Positions 24,612 through 33,671 are shown, counted from the stretch's first letter. The stretch: 64,000 nt of DNA from Chryseobacterium cucumeris (GCF_016775705.1 NZ_CP068760.1:806001-870000); one strand, 5' to 3'. Made by a program: numbers and translations. Notes: a model not told the origin generated them from the letters alone.

Positions 24612-26414
24612 TCATTGTGTGTTTATTCCGTTGAATTCTGCCTGCTTAATTGCCCAGGCAATCATATTCGCAAAGAGGATTGAATTCTGAACCTGCATTC
24701 CTCCTGTTGTATAGCCGTTTCCTGCGTATCCGTAAGAAGACTTCTGAACCGGGAAATATCCTCCTGAACTTGGGGCAACAAAAGGCTCAATGGTATTACT
24801 TGGATACTGGTTTCCGTTAGCATTTTCATTACTTAAAAAGCCACCGTCACCAAACCATATAAAGTTCAGGCTGGTATTTCTTAATCCTGAAATTCCTGTT
24901 CTGGCAGTGGTGCTGTTGATAGGTTGCGCATAGCTGTAAGGAACAAATCCGCTTGTCAACCCCGAAATATTTACTGTGGTAGAAGCATCTTCACCCCAGT
25001 TTTTCCCTCTTACATCTCCAAAAGGTCCGTTAAGGATGGGATCATCAGAATTGGTAAGAGCATACACTGAACCTGCACCGCCTCCATAAGATGCTGAAAT
25101 GGTAGGATCAGAGAATATTCCTCTGAATAAATTCTGTGCAGTGCCCGTATCATCTGTCATCGCAATGACAACTCCTTTTTTATTAAGATAGGAAGCAATA
25201 TAACCTGCATCTGTAGCATTAGGTGTATAGTTGTATCCAATGACAACAATATCCGGCTTATTATTAAGAGCCGTCTGAAGAGCTGCTGAAGAAGGTGAGT
25301 TCCCTAAAGAAGTATGTGTAAAACCTTCATACTTAACAATACTGGAAGCAGTGGTACCAAAGTTTGTTGGAGAATCCATCAGACTTCTTGACGGACCGGT
25401 ATAGGCGCTATACCCGTAAGCTGTTTCTAATCCGATATGGAGAACCGTTTTTTTAGGAATGACAACCACTACATTCACAGAACATGTTGTAGATACCCCA
25501 CCCTGGCTGTCGGAAGTAATGGTAATTGTTTTCACCGATGTAGAAGTTGGAGTTCCTGTTCCGCTTAATGTAATATTCTGATTTCCCGTAGAAGTAAATG
25601 TGCCTGATCCGCTGAAAGAAATTCCGTCAACAGTATTAGTGGAAACAGTATAACTTCCCAATGTTGAAACATTTACAGGTAAGGTAATTGTATTCGAAGC
25701 AGTAAGAGCTGTTCCAACCTTGTATACTCCATTTACCGTTGCAGTTCCACAGCTCATGGTATAGGTTCCTGCGGGACTCAGAACAGTAATCGAAATAGCA
25801 GGAGTACAAGTTACTTCAACTCCGTTGGCTTCAAGAGCAACATTATCTGTCTGAATATTCTGAGGAATTCCCTGTCCCGGAATCTGTATTGTTTGCGTTC
25901 CGGTGTTTAAAAATACTCCGGTTCCATAAAAATTGTATCCGTTGGCTGTCGTTCCGGAAATGGTATAATTACCGGGTTTAGTTACATTCACAGCAATCTT
26001 CAGGTAATTGGAATTGGTAAGTTCTTTTCCTTTTACATAGCTTCCCATTGCTTTGGAAGCGGAACAGTCTATGGTAAAAACAGATTTACCCAGCTGTCCG
26101 CACACACTTTTCCATTCTTTATCCACAAAGCTCCAGTAATTGAAACAGTCTTCTGTGGTGTTGTAAATCGTAAGACCATCATCATTGGATTGATTGATTA
26201 CAATTGCGTTTCGTTGCGCTTCTGTTAATCTTGGAATAAGTACTCCTTTGTTGTTATTTCCTGAAATAACATCCAAAACGGAATTAGAGTTCGGCGTAGT
26301 AGTATTAATCCCTACTGCACCATTATTGGTTTGAGAAAAAGATCTTCCAAAAACAAAGAGCATTGCTATGAGCAGGACTTTGATTGGGGGCATTGTAAAT
26401 TTTGTTTCCATCAT
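24612..26414 (-). CDS. Large exported surface protein of unknown function
   Basis: A 600-residue exported protein I do not recognise as a named family. The signal peptide ends GRSFSQ. A short module follows (GAVGINTTTPNSNSVLDV, then KGVLIPRLTEAQR), often found at the start of flavobacterial surface proteins. Two Ser/Thr/Gly-rich beta-repeat regions come next (about 130-320). The C-terminal 280 residues resemble an alpha/beta amidotransferase-like fold (KTVLHIGLE, PDIVVIGYNYTPNATD, KGVVIAMTDD); this is weak inference. No T9SS tail is visible. The start is one of two adjacent ATGs (26414 or 26411). The palindromic element A lies just upstream. Confidence 0.65.
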   Translation of the reverse strand: MMETKFTMPPIKVLLIAMLFVFGRSFSQTNNGAVGINTTTPNSNSVLDVISGNNNKGVLIPRLTEAQRNAIVINQSNDDGLTIYNTTEDCFNYWSFVDKEWKSVCGQLGKSVFTIDCSASKAMGSYVKGKELTNSNYLKIAVNVTKPGNYTISGTTANGYNFYGTGVFLNTGTQTIQIPGQGIPQNIQTDNVALEANGVEVTCTPAISITVLSPAGTYTMSCGTATVNGVYKVGTALTASNTITLPVNVSTLGSYTVSTNTVDGISFSGSGTFTSTGNQNITLSGTGTPTSTSVKTITITSDSQGGVSTTCSVNVVVVIPKKTVLHIGLETAYGYSAYTGPSRSLMDSPTNFGTTASSIVKYEGFTHTSLGNSPSSAALQTALNNKPDIVVIGYNYTPNATDAGYIASYLNKKGVVIAMTDDTGTAQNLFRGIFSDPTISASYGGGAGSVYALTNSDDPILNGPFGDVRGKNWGEDASTTVNISGLTSGFVPYSYAQPINSTTARTGISGLRNTSLNFIWFGDGGFLSNENANGNQYPSNTIEPFVAPSSGGYFPVQKSSYGYAGNGYTTGGMQVQNSILFANMIAWAIKQAEFNGINTQ

Positions 26415-26699
26415 TGTATAAGTTATAATTGTTTGATAATAATAATCCGGGCATTTAACTTCCACAAAATTATCAACCACAGACGGTTAGAAAATAATTC
26501 CTTGCTACGCAATACTACTCACGCGTAGTAAAACTCACAAAATGTCACTAATTTATCCTGGTAAAAATTCAAATAAAAAGTTGAGCTTTTTAACAAAACC
26601 CAACCATACATTCAAATATCAAAAGCAAAACAACTTAAAAGAACCATTACTTCTAATTTATCATAAAAAATAAAATCAGTAGGTTTAAAAAACGCAATA
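26415..26699. other. Intergenic region with operator-like element A
   Basis: The 285 bases between the surface-protein start and the HTH gene end contain element A (26465-26536). The remainder (26541-26699) is A/T-rich and I see no gene, terminator or further repeat in it. Confidence 0.5.
26465..26536. repeat. Operator-like element A (TACGC-N12-GCGTA)
   Basis: An inverted repeat TACGC (26506-26510) and GCGTA (26523-26527) with a 12-base gap containing AATACTACTCAC. It is preceded 41 bases upstream by CAAAATTATCAA (26465-26476) and followed by AAACTCA. The same arrangement occurs at 28811-28882. It lies about 90 bases upstream of the surface-protein start. Confidence 0.65.
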
Positions 26700-27023
26700 T
26701 CAGTCATCATTTAAAATTCTTTTCCATTTCGCAATGGTATTTCGGCTTATCTTAAAATGATCACTCACCTGAAGATTAGTCAGTTCATTTCTTTTCTGAT
26801 AACTGAGAATTTTCAGAATTGATTCCTTATCATAAGAACGGAGCCTCTGGTTTTTACGTTCCATAGTATATTCTGTTTCTCCAAAAACCAGCTGATTAAA
26901 TTTCAGAATATCAAAAGCTGAATGTAAAGTTTCCAGCTTAAGCCTGATGGCGGTATCTGATAATTTTTCGGGAAATTTTTCTTCAAGAATGTCGGTATAA
27001 ATCTGCTTATAATCTGGCATCAT
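26700..27023 (-). CDS. Small helix-turn-helix protein (transposase-OrfA-like HTH)
   Basis: A 107-residue protein. Its C-terminal 45 residues (YDKESILKILSY...LTNLQVSDHFKISRNTIAKWKR) form a helix-turn-helix of the insertion-sequence OrfA type. The N-terminal 55 residues are helical and unrecognised. It starts one base after the stop of a second small HTH gene, so the pair is translationally linked. There is no transposase catalytic gene or terminal repeat around, so it looks like a domesticated DNA-binding protein. Function unknown. Confidence 0.7.
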   Translation of the reverse strand: MMPDYKQIYTDILEEKFPEKLSDTAIRLKLETLHSAFDILKFNQLVFGETEYTMERKNQRLRSYDKESILKILSYQKRNELTNLQVSDHFKISRNTIAKWKRILNDD

Positions 27024-27024
27024 C

Positions 27025-27438
27025 TTATATCTTTTTCATCCATTTATATAAAGTGGTCTTGGGTATTTTATACCTTTTAACCACATCATTGGCCGTCATT
27101 TTCCCTGTCTTTATTTTATCAAGAATAAAATCCTTAACCTCCTGCGTATAAATGCTTTTTCTGAAAACCAGGGTATTTTCTTTTTGAGTGAAGACATTAT
27201 CAATTCTCGCCTGGGGAGCATATAAAATGAGATGTCCGGTATAGAATCGGAAGAAATCGAATTTTAAAAGTTTACACCATTTCAGGAGAACATCGGTATC
27301 CATACTTTTTGCATGATACATCTTTTCCACTTCATCTTCCGTACTGTTTAAAAACCGGGAAATTCTTTCTATTGAAATCTGATACTCTTCCACTTTGGAT
27401 CGGATCAGGCTTCCAATATGAATGTTCTTAATATTCAT
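27025..27438 (-). CDS. Small protein with two helix-turn-helix regions
   Basis: A 137-residue protein. Residues 8-60 look like an XRE-type helix-turn-helix (IGSLIRSKVEEYQISIERIS...). The C-terminal 40 residues (EVKDFILDKIKTGKMTANDV...IPKTTLYKWMKK) are a transposase-like helix-turn-helix. The start at 27438 gives MNIKNIHIG, and upstream in-frame codons encode an unlikely hydrophobic lead. It is first in the pair with the 107-residue HTH protein. A palindromic site lies at 27495-27516, about 57 bases upstream. Confidence 0.7.
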   Translation of the reverse strand: MNIKNIHIGSLIRSKVEEYQISIERISRFLNSTEDEVEKMYHAKSMDTDVLLKWCKLLKFDFFRFYTGHLILYAPQARIDNVFTQKENTLVFRKSIYTQEVKDFILDKIKTGKMTANDVVKRYKIPKTTLYKWMKKI

Positions 27439-27494
27439 CACAATGTTTTTAAGTAAAAATATTGACAAGAAAATCAAAAAACACCATCAGAACC

Positions 27495-27516
27495 TACTCA
27501 AAATTACGTATGAGTA
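27495..27516. repeat. Operator-like element C (TACTCA-N10-TGAGTA)
   Basis: A perfect 6-bp inverted repeat around AAATTACGTA. On the minus strand it reads TACTCATACGTAATT, which matches elements A and B (TACTCAYRCGTARTW). A TTCCGAT also precedes it there, as in element B. It lies between the end of the LuxR-like gene and the start of the HTH pair. Confidence 0.6.
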
Positions 27517-27535
27517 ACAAAAATCGGAATTCTGT

Positions 27536-28528
27536 TTAAATTTTTATCAAAAAGCTGTTGATATTGATCTCTGAGGAAATATTCAGTTTTTTCCGGATCC
27601 TGTATTTTTTACTTTCTACAGCCCGGATACTGTTATTGGTACACTGTGCTATTTTTTTGGTATCAAAATCCAGCTTCATCAGTGCACAGAAATAGAGCTC
27701 AGAATGGATCAGATTAGGATTTATTTGTAAAATATCCGGAATAAAATGAGGAAAAAATACCTGAAATTTCTCAAAAAACATGGGTGAATTGCTTTCCGCT
27801 AAATTCAGTATTTCCTGAATATTTTCCTCTGAAAGATGGTTAATCAACATCTGGTGTTTCATCAATTCCGAATTCGTTTTGACCAGATCCTTGATGGTGG
27901 AATCCTTGGCTTTTTTATCGGAAATTAAGCCATGAATCAATGCGTCTTTCTGTGTAATAAATACGATATCCATTAAAAAGGAAGCAACGGAGAATAAAAT
28001 ATTCAGCAGTTTGATTGTTTTAAAATCTTCTTTTTCTATGAATCGGCTCTTTGGCAGGAAATCAAAATCAAAATACAGACATGCAATGAAATTGATACTG
28101 ATGATGAATGTAATAAAAAAGATCGTAAGGGAGTCCTGTTTGTATTTCAGAAAGAACGGAACAGCAAACAGAAGACAAAAGTAAAAGTATTCTACACCTG
28201 CGTTTTTGTAAGTATAAATATGAAAAAAGCTTACTATAAATGTGAGTAAAACAAATATACCGATAATGAAAGGCTTTAAAACCTTTTTGAACCGTTTCGT
28301 TTTTCCTTTGATAGCCATGAGGAACAGCCAGAAGAAGGTAATAACGGTAAGAAATATGGAGATCAGCATATCCCCAAAAAAAGTAATAATAAAAATGGAG
28401 TAAAACAGGAATATGAAAAACAGTAAAAGCAAATACCGGTTAATAAGATGAAGATAACTACTTTCAAAATCATCATCCATCTTCTCAGTTTCGTCGTTAA
28501 TCATCTTAAAGAAAAACTTATAAATCAT
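27536..28528 (-). CDS. Membrane-anchored LuxR-type transcription regulator
   Basis: A regulator of about 330 residues. Roughly six hydrophobic helices (about 30-210) are followed by a short coiled-coil-like stretch (SDKKAKDSTIKDLVKTNSEL) and a C-terminal LuxR/GerE-like DNA-binding domain. Its recognition region reads LDFDTKKIAQCTNNSIRAVESKKYRIRKKLNI. This is the Bacteroidota architecture in which a membrane sensor is fused directly to a LuxR helix-turn-helix. The signal sensed is unknown. The start is uncertain: 28528 (ATG) is preferred over a TTG at 28618. Palindromic elements A, B and C around it are candidate targets. Confidence 0.75.
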   Translation of the reverse strand: MIYKFFFKMINDETEKMDDDFESSYLHLINRYLLLLFFIFLFYSIFIITFFGDMLISIFLTVITFFWLFLMAIKGKTKRFKKVLKPFIIGIFVLLTFIVSFFHIYTYKNAGVEYFYFCLLFAVPFFLKYKQDSLTIFFITFIISINFIACLYFDFDFLPKSRFIEKEDFKTIKLLNILFSVASFLMDIVFITQKDALIHGLISDKKAKDSTIKDLVKTNSELMKHQMLINHLSEENIQEILNLAESNSPMFFEKFQVFFPHFIPDILQINPNLIHSELYFCALMKLDFDTKKIAQCTNNSIRAVESKKYRIRKKLNISSEININSFLIKI

Positions 28529-28810
28529 CTTGTTGTTTTTTTGTGCTCTCACAAGCTTAAGTTGGCATTTGTACTCCTGAAAGTATAAATTTTCCAATAT
28601 TAACAGCCTTTCATGCAAAATAGAAATCTACAAAACGAAATGTATTAGTCTTTTTCAGCATTAAAAGGAGATGATTAAGGTGTTTTTCTAGCTACAATTT
28701 ACTAAAATTAGATGTTAAAATTATCAAATGAAATGCCATTTTTGACAATAAATTAACAATCATTTACCTTGAATCACTTAAAAAAGCATGGGCCTGTGTT
28801 TTTAAGCAGG

Positions 28811-28882
28811 CAAAATTATCAATCCCAACGGAAAGGTATTAGTCTTCCGATACGCAATAATACTCATGCGTAATTAAACTCA
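28811..28882. repeat. Operator-like element B (TACGC-N12-GCGTA)
   Basis: CAAAATTATCAA (28811-28822), then TACGC (28851-28855) and GCGTA (28868-28872) separated by AATAATACTCAT, then AAACTCA. It matches element A over about 72 bases with nearly equal spacing (40 versus 41 bases between landmarks). Confidence 0.65.
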
Positions 28883-28910
28883 AATAACAAAATATACCCT
28901 TCATACCCCA

Positions 28911-28942
28911 AATAAAAAAGAGAACTTTAAAAGCTCTCTTTT
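28911..28942 (-). terminator. Intrinsic terminator after psd
   Basis: AAAAGAGA and TCTCTTTT arms enclose an imperfect inner stem, 25 bases past the psd stop, with T residues on the minus-strand exit side. Confidence 0.65.
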
Positions 28943-28966
28943 GGTTTTTTATCTACGATAAGAATT

Positions 28967-29623
28967 TTAGTTTTCTTTCAGTTTGGCAATCACATCCAAA
29001 CCACCTTTTGTAATATCTCCGATCTTACATATAATCTCAGTATCCAAAGGCAGGAATACATCCATTCTGGAACCGAATTTAATAAATCCGAACTCATGCC
29101 CGGCTTTGGCTTTATCTCCTTCATTACAGTAGAATACAATTCTTCTTGCTACATATCCCGCAATCTGTCTGAAGACTACTTTGTGATTGGTCATCGTCTG
29201 AACTGCTACGGTAGTTCTTTCATTCTCTGTAGAAGATTTTTCATGCCATGCTACCAGATACTTTCCCGGGTGGTATTTTTTGTAAATCACTTCTCCTGAA
29301 ACCGGATATCTGCAGATGTGAACATTCAGTGGAGACATAAAAATAGAAACCTGGATTGCTTTACCTTTTATAAATTCATCCTCTTCCACTTCTTTGATCA
29401 TAACCACTTTTCCGTCCACCGGAGCGATCACATTTTCTCTGTGGTCAAGAATATTACGGTCCGGAACTCTGAAAAACCAGAATACTAAACTGTAAATAAC
29501 CAGCAAAGGCATAATGATCAGCAGGGACCATATTTCAAGGAAATAAATTGCTAAAGCGCCCAGAATGATAAAAAGTATGGTCGCAACGGTAATCGTTCCT
29601 TTTGATTCTCTATGTAATTTCAT
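28967..29623 (-). CDS. psd: Phosphatidylserine decarboxylase proenzyme
   Basis: A 218-residue membrane enzyme that turns phosphatidylserine into phosphatidylethanolamine. It matches the short (PSD-A type) form. Two N-terminal transmembrane segments precede the core, APVDGKV and HVHICRYP-type segments are present, and the self-cleavage site is FGSRMD near the C-terminus. Cleavage before that Ser would make the pyruvoyl group. It starts four bases after cdsA, and both act in phospholipid synthesis. Confidence 0.94.
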   Translation of the reverse strand: MKLHRESKGTITVATILFIILGALAIYFLEIWSLLIIMPLLVIYSLVFWFFRVPDRNILDHRENVIAPVDGKVVMIKEVEEDEFIKGKAIQVSIFMSPLNVHICRYPVSGEVIYKKYHPGKYLVAWHEKSSTENERTTVAVQTMTNHKVVFRQIAGYVARRIVFYCNEGDKAKAGHEFGFIKFGSRMDVFLPLDTEIICKIGDITKGGLDVIAKLKEN

Positions 29624-29627
29624 GAGA

Positions 29628-30500
29628 TTAAATAAATTTTTCTAAAATAAAGTACAAATATACGACAGGAACGCAGATAATAAAACTATCCAGCCTGTCT
29701 AAAACTCCTCCATGTCCCGGAATGATGTTTCCACTATCCTTTACACCGAAGTTTCTCTTCAATTGACTTTCTACCAGGTCTCCTAATGGCGCAAAGGCTG
29801 CCACCAGAAATCCTACGATCATCCAGTTTCCTCTCAGCTCGGGCTGATAGTGTTCAATAAAATAAGACAACACCAATGTTAAAACAACACCTCCGGCATA
29901 ACCTTCCCATGTTTTTTTAGGCGAAATCTTAGGAGCCATTTTATGTTTTCCAAAGAATTTTCCTACCAGATAGGCAAAAGTATCACTACTCCAGATAAGG
30001 ATAAACAGGAAAAGAACTTCCAGAGAGAAGTTTTCATTATAACTGGAGAATTTGGGCAGTCCTAATGCAAAACTGAACGGGAGAGCCACATAAATAACGG
30101 TAAAAATAAGTTTTCCGCTGTCAAAGTATAATTCGTTAGGATATTTGAATAAGGTTACTACAGCTATTCCAATCAAGGCGAGTGCTAATATTTCACTAAG
30201 TCTGAAATCAAAAAAGAAATCGTGATTAAAATACCTTTTGGAAAACATGTAGAAAATAAAAATGACCAATGGATATACGACCCATTTTTCATAGCCGTTT
30301 CCAAACTTCATAATTTTAACACATTCCCAGGTTCCTACAATCAGCAGAAGACTCATTAAACCGTGATACAGATACTGCTGTTTGGCAAGACCAGGTGCAA
30401 TACTGTTCAGCAGCTGCGCTCCCAACGGAGTAGAACAAAGAATAATGATGGCTACATAAACGATACCTGATACGGTTCTTTGAATGAGATTTTTGTCCAA
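29628..30500 (-). CDS. cdsA: Phosphatidate cytidylyltransferase
   Basis: A 290-residue polytopic membrane enzyme that makes CDP-diacylglycerol from phosphatidic acid and CTP. About eight transmembrane helices are visible. The family signature lies near residues 195-275: SPKKTWEG, then GDLVESQLKRNFGVKDSG and PGHGGVLDRLDS, with metal-binding Asp residues. It is followed by psd and preceded by the LUD protein in one minus-strand operon. Confidence 0.96.
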   Translation of the reverse strand: MDKNLIQRTVSGIVYVAIIILCSTPLGAQLLNSIAPGLAKQQYLYHGLMSLLLIVGTWECVKIMKFGNGYEKWVVYPLVIFIFYMFSKRYFNHDFFFDFRLSEILALALIGIAVVTLFKYPNELYFDSGKLIFTVIYVALPFSFALGLPKFSSYNENFSLEVLFLFILIWSSDTFAYLVGKFFGKHKMAPKISPKKTWEGYAGGVVLTLVLSYFIEHYQPELRGNWMIVGFLVAAFAPLGDLVESQLKRNFGVKDSGNIIPGHGGVLDRLDSFIICVPVVYLYFILEKFI

Positions 30501-30524
30501 AATTTAAAATTTAGAAGTGGTTGC

Positions 30525-31106
30525 TTAATCTTCAAGCAGCAATAAAAACAGTTTTGTATTGGAATTGGAAGAACTATCCATTTTCGATTGGCTTCCGCTG
30601 ATGGAAGTAAGGTTCTTGATATTTCCGTTTCTTTTTATTTTACCCATGGCATCATTCAGGTTGTTTACAATCTGAGAAACATTGGCAATGATGATAATTT
30701 TATCAGGAAGCCTTGAAGAATGATAATGCAGGATATTATTATGCGAAAGCATGATTCTGCCGTCATAGGCAATGAGATATTCACAGGTGATGAATGCGGC
30801 GTCATTAGATGGCTGTAATTCTGACGTATATGAAGACTTCACAACGTTCAAAAAGTTCTGAAGTTCTTTATCCCAGCAGAAAAGGTTGTGAACACCTTCT
30901 ATTTTAATAATTTGATTTAAAGTTTGTAGAGCTTCCGCTTCATCTGCACAATAATTAAAAAATCCTCCCGAATGCGTAAATAATTGCGCAAACTTATAGT
31001 CAAGATCCGCATTTTTCAGCGAATCCCCAAGTTTCTCCAGGCTCTGTTTGTCCTCTTCTTCAGGCTGGTTGGTAAGTTTGCTTACAATCCTCTTGAATAA
31101 ATTCAA
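30525..31106 (-). CDS. LUD-domain protein
   Basis: A 193-residue cytoplasmic protein with a LUD fold (as in LutB/LutC lactate-utilisation proteins). The N-terminal 25 residues are charged. Family features are the FITCEYLIAYDGRIMLS strand-helix region and PDKIIIIANVSQIV. No iron-sulfur Cys motifs or Lut partners are present, so a lactate role is doubtful. It is conserved next to ftsH in flavobacteria; function unknown. It has its own candidate promoter at 31134-31167. Confidence 0.72.
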   Translation of the reverse strand: MNLFKRIVSKLTNQPEEEDKQSLEKLGDSLKNADLDYKFAQLFTHSGGFFNYCADEAEALQTLNQIIKIEGVHNLFCWDKELQNFLNVVKSSYTSELQPSNDAAFITCEYLIAYDGRIMLSHNNILHYHSSRLPDKIIIIANVSQIVNNLNDAMGKIKRNGNIKNLTSISGSQSKMDSSSNSNTKLFLLLLED

Positions 31107-31133
31107 CTTAATCTATTTTTAGTCAACTTTATA

Positions 31134-31167
31134 CAAAAATAGAAAATAAATTACAATAGTGTCCAAA
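31134..31167 (-). promoter_or_regulatory. Promoter of the LUD-cdsA-psd operon
   Basis: On the minus strand TTTG (31164-31167), a 22-base spacer and TATTTTTG (31134-31141) lie 27 bases before the LUD start, downstream of the ftsH terminator. Confidence 0.6.
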
Positions 31168-31186
31168 ATATCTCCTTAAATATGAA

Positions 31187-31218
31187 AAAACCTGACAATT
31201 TTGCGATTATCAGGTTTT
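31187..31218 (-). terminator. Intrinsic terminator after ftsH
   Basis: A 9-bp stem (AAAACCTGA / TCAGGTTTT) with a 14-base loop separates ftsH from the LUD-cdsA-psd group. T residues follow on the minus strand. Confidence 0.8.
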
Positions 31219-31242
31219 TATTAATTCTATTTTTTAAGAATC

Positions 31243-33264
31243 TTAAAGCTGTGTCGGGCTTTCGGGAGCCTGTATTTCGCTTTCTTCTTCTTTCTCTTTG
31301 ATCTGAGGTGTTTCCTCTACAATGGGCTGATCTTTTTCAGGAATAGTATTGGTTACAGGTTTCTCTGTCAATTCAGGATCCCATGCTCTTTTTCCGAAAA
31401 TCTCTTCAAGGTCTTCACGGAAGATCACTTCTTTTTCAAGCAATTTACTTGCTAAAGCGTCAAGCTTATCTTTATTCTCGTCAAGAATTCTTACCGCTCT
31501 CTCATATTGATTTTCGATGATTGATTTGATCTCTGCATCAATTTTTGTAGCGGTTTCTTCAGAATAAGGCTTTCCGAAATTGTATTCAGACTGGCCTGAG
31601 CTGTCATAGTAAGAAATATTACCGATATTCGGGCTTAATCCGTAGATTGTAACCATTGCCTGAGCTCTCTTTGTTACGGTTTCCAGATCAGAAAGTGCTC
31701 CTGTAGAAATATTATTGAAGATCACCTGCTCTGCTGCTCTACCTCCCAATGTTGCACACATTTCGTCCAGCATCTGTTCAGTAGTGGTAAGCTGTCTTTC
31801 TTCAGGAAGGTACCATGCTGCTCCCAGTGAACGTCCTCTAGGAACGATCGTCACTTTTAAAAGTGGAGATGCGTGTTCTACCAACCATGAGATCGTAGCG
31901 TGTCCTGCTTCATGGTAAGCAACTCTTCTTTTTTCAGAAGGTTTGATTGCCTTATTTTTCTTTTCAAGACCGCCGATGATTCTGTCTACAGCATCAAGGA
32001 AATCCTGTTTTGTTACTGAAGTATGATTATTTCTTGCTGCGATAAGTGCTGCTTCGTTACAAACGTTGGCAATATCTGCCCCACTGAAACCAGGTGTTTG
32101 TTTGGCAAGAAACTCTCTGTCTACATTATCATCAAGTTTGATCTTTTTCAAGTGAACATCAAAGATCTGTCTTCTTTCGTGAAGTTCCGGAAGGTCTACA
32201 TAGATAGAACGGTCAAAACGTCCTGCTCTCATCAAAGCTTTATCAAGGATATCCGCTCTGTTGGTTGCTGCCATTACGATAACGTTGGTATCTGTTCCGA
32301 AACCATCCATTTCAGTAAGAAGCTGGTTCAAGGTATTTTCTCTTTCGTCGTTTCCGCCGGAGAAATTATTTTTCCCTCTGGCACGTCCGATAGCATCAAT
32401 CTCATCAATGAAGATAATGGCCGGAGATTTTGCTTTAGCCTGAGCAAAAAGGTCTCTTACTCTGGAAGCTCCTACTCCCACAAACATTTCAACGAAATCG
32501 GAACCTGAAAGTGAGAAAAACGGAACTTTAGCTTCCCCTGCAACAGCTTTCGCCAATAGGGTTTTACCAGTTCCCGGAGGCCCTACTAAAAGAACTCCTT
32601 TAGGAATTTTACCTCCCAGTTTTGTATATTTCTCGGAGTTTTTCAAGAAGTCTACTACTTCCTGAACTTCTTCTTTTGCTCCTTCCAATCCTGCAACATC
32701 TTTAAATGTCACCTGAATTCTTTCTTTTTCGTCGAAAAGTTTCGCTTTGGATTTTCCGATAGAGAAAATTTGTCCGCCAGGACCTCCGCCTCCACCCATC
32801 TTTCTGAAAAGAAGGAAGTAGAATAATCCTAAAATTGAAATCCAAACCAGCGCAGGGATTAAGATATCCATTAATGCGCTCTTCCCTGTACCGTAATCTT
32901 TGGTTGTTTTAATAACCGGATTGCTGGCTTTGACCTGTTCAAATTTCTGAAGGAAAAGTTGAAGATCTCCGTATTTCACAGAAAAATCTGCTTTTGGAGC
33001 CATTTCGAAGGCAGAAAGGGGGTTGTTTTCTTTTCCGGCTTTGGAAACCATTGCCGATTTTGCTTCTTTTGTTAGGAAAACATCAGCTTTCTCTATGTCT
33101 TTGTATATAATTATATTCTGGACTTTGCCCGCCTGCATTTCTCTAAAGAAACCATCTTCATCAATAGATTTTGCTGCATCACCTCCAAGGAAATTGGAGC
33201 CAAAGAATAGCAAAAGAGCTACGATTGCAATAGGAAAGAACCAGTTGAATCCTTTATTATTCAT
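31243..33264 (-). CDS. ftsH: ATP-dependent zinc metalloprotease FtsH
   Basis: A 673-residue inner-membrane quality-control protease. Two transmembrane helices (about 7-25 and 131-153) bracket a periplasmic domain. The AAA module has Walker A GPPGTGKT (228-235) and Walker B IIFIDEID (283-290), with the second region of homology after it. The zinc site HEAGH is at 451-455. The C-terminal tail from about 640 is Glu/Pro-rich and probably disordered. It starts 21 bases after rsfS. Confidence 0.98.
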   Translation of the reverse strand: MNNKGFNWFFPIAIVALLLFFGSNFLGGDAAKSIDEDGFFREMQAGKVQNIIIYKDIEKADVFLTKEAKSAMVSKAGKENNPLSAFEMAPKADFSVKYGDLQLFLQKFEQVKASNPVIKTTKDYGTGKSALMDILIPALVWISILGLFYFLLFRKMGGGGGPGGQIFSIGKSKAKLFDEKERIQVTFKDVAGLEGAKEEVQEVVDFLKNSEKYTKLGGKIPKGVLLVGPPGTGKTLLAKAVAGEAKVPFFSLSGSDFVEMFVGVGASRVRDLFAQAKAKSPAIIFIDEIDAIGRARGKNNFSGGNDERENTLNQLLTEMDGFGTDTNVIVMAATNRADILDKALMRAGRFDRSIYVDLPELHERRQIFDVHLKKIKLDDNVDREFLAKQTPGFSGADIANVCNEAALIAARNNHTSVTKQDFLDAVDRIIGGLEKKNKAIKPSEKRRVAYHEAGHATISWLVEHASPLLKVTIVPRGRSLGAAWYLPEERQLTTTEQMLDEMCATLGGRAAEQVIFNNISTGALSDLETVTKRAQAMVTIYGLSPNIGNISYYDSSGQSEYNFGKPYSEETATKIDAEIKSIIENQYERAVRILDENKDKLDALASKLLEKEVIFREDLEEIFGKRAWDPELTEKPVTNTIPEKDQPIVEETPQIKEKEEESEIQAPESPTQL

Positions 33265-33285
33265 TTAGACTTTTTAAAATTTTTA

Positions 33286-33651
33286 TTATTCATTTTCAAT
33301 TCTGGTAATGACTGCGTCACCCCAAAGTTCTTCTATGTCGTAGTACTCACGTACCTGTTTCTGGAATATATGAACCACCACTGAAACGTAATCCACCAAT
33401 ACCCACATCGCATTTTCAGTACCTTCTACGTGCCAAGGTCTGTCCTGAAGTTCGTTTCTTACTTTCTTCTCTACACTTCCCGCTAATGCAGCTACCTGTG
33501 TATTTGAGTTTCCACTACATATCACGAACGTTTCTGCTACTGAGTTTTCGATGTTTGAAAGATCAAAGATCATAATGTCTTCTCCTTTTACATCCTGGAT
33601 AGCTTCAACGATTTTATCTATTAACGCTTGTTTTTCTGCTGTTTTATTCAT
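33286..33651 (-). CDS. rsfS: Ribosomal silencing factor RsfS
   Basis: A 121-residue RsfS/Iojap protein that binds L14 on the large ribosomal subunit and blocks subunit joining during starvation. Core features are FVICSGNSNTQVAALA, RPWHVEGTENAMWVLVDY and VHIFQKQVREYYDIEELW. Its length is normal. It is first in the operon with ftsH and divergent from birA. This gene order is common in flavobacteria. Confidence 0.95.
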   Translation of the reverse strand: MNKTAEKQALIDKIVEAIQDVKGEDIMIFDLSNIENSVAETFVICSGNSNTQVAALAGSVEKKVRNELQDRPWHVEGTENAMWVLVDYVSVVVHIFQKQVREYYDIEELWGDAVITRIENE

Positions 33652-33671
33652 TAAAAAAATACTATAATCTG

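Larger units (their letters stand above)
28529..28966. other. Long intergenic region upstream of the LuxR-like gene
   Basis: About 440 bases without a convincing gene. It holds element B (28811-28882) and the psd terminator (28911-28942). A partial duplicate of element B's left flank is also present: AACGAAATGTATTAGTCTT at 28634-28652 resembles AACGGAAAGGTATTAGTCTT at 28827-28846. The repeats suggest rearrangement or a composite regulatory region. Confidence 0.5.

Noticed and set aside
24612..26480. Longer start for the surface protein at 26480
   Set aside because: The added residues precede a good signal peptide and overlap the upstream element region; 26414 is more plausible.
26700..27438. 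Insertion-sequence remnant
   Set aside because: The HTH ends look like OrfA, but there is no DDE transposase, no terminal inverted repeat and no target-site duplication, so I annotate two small DNA-binding proteins instead.
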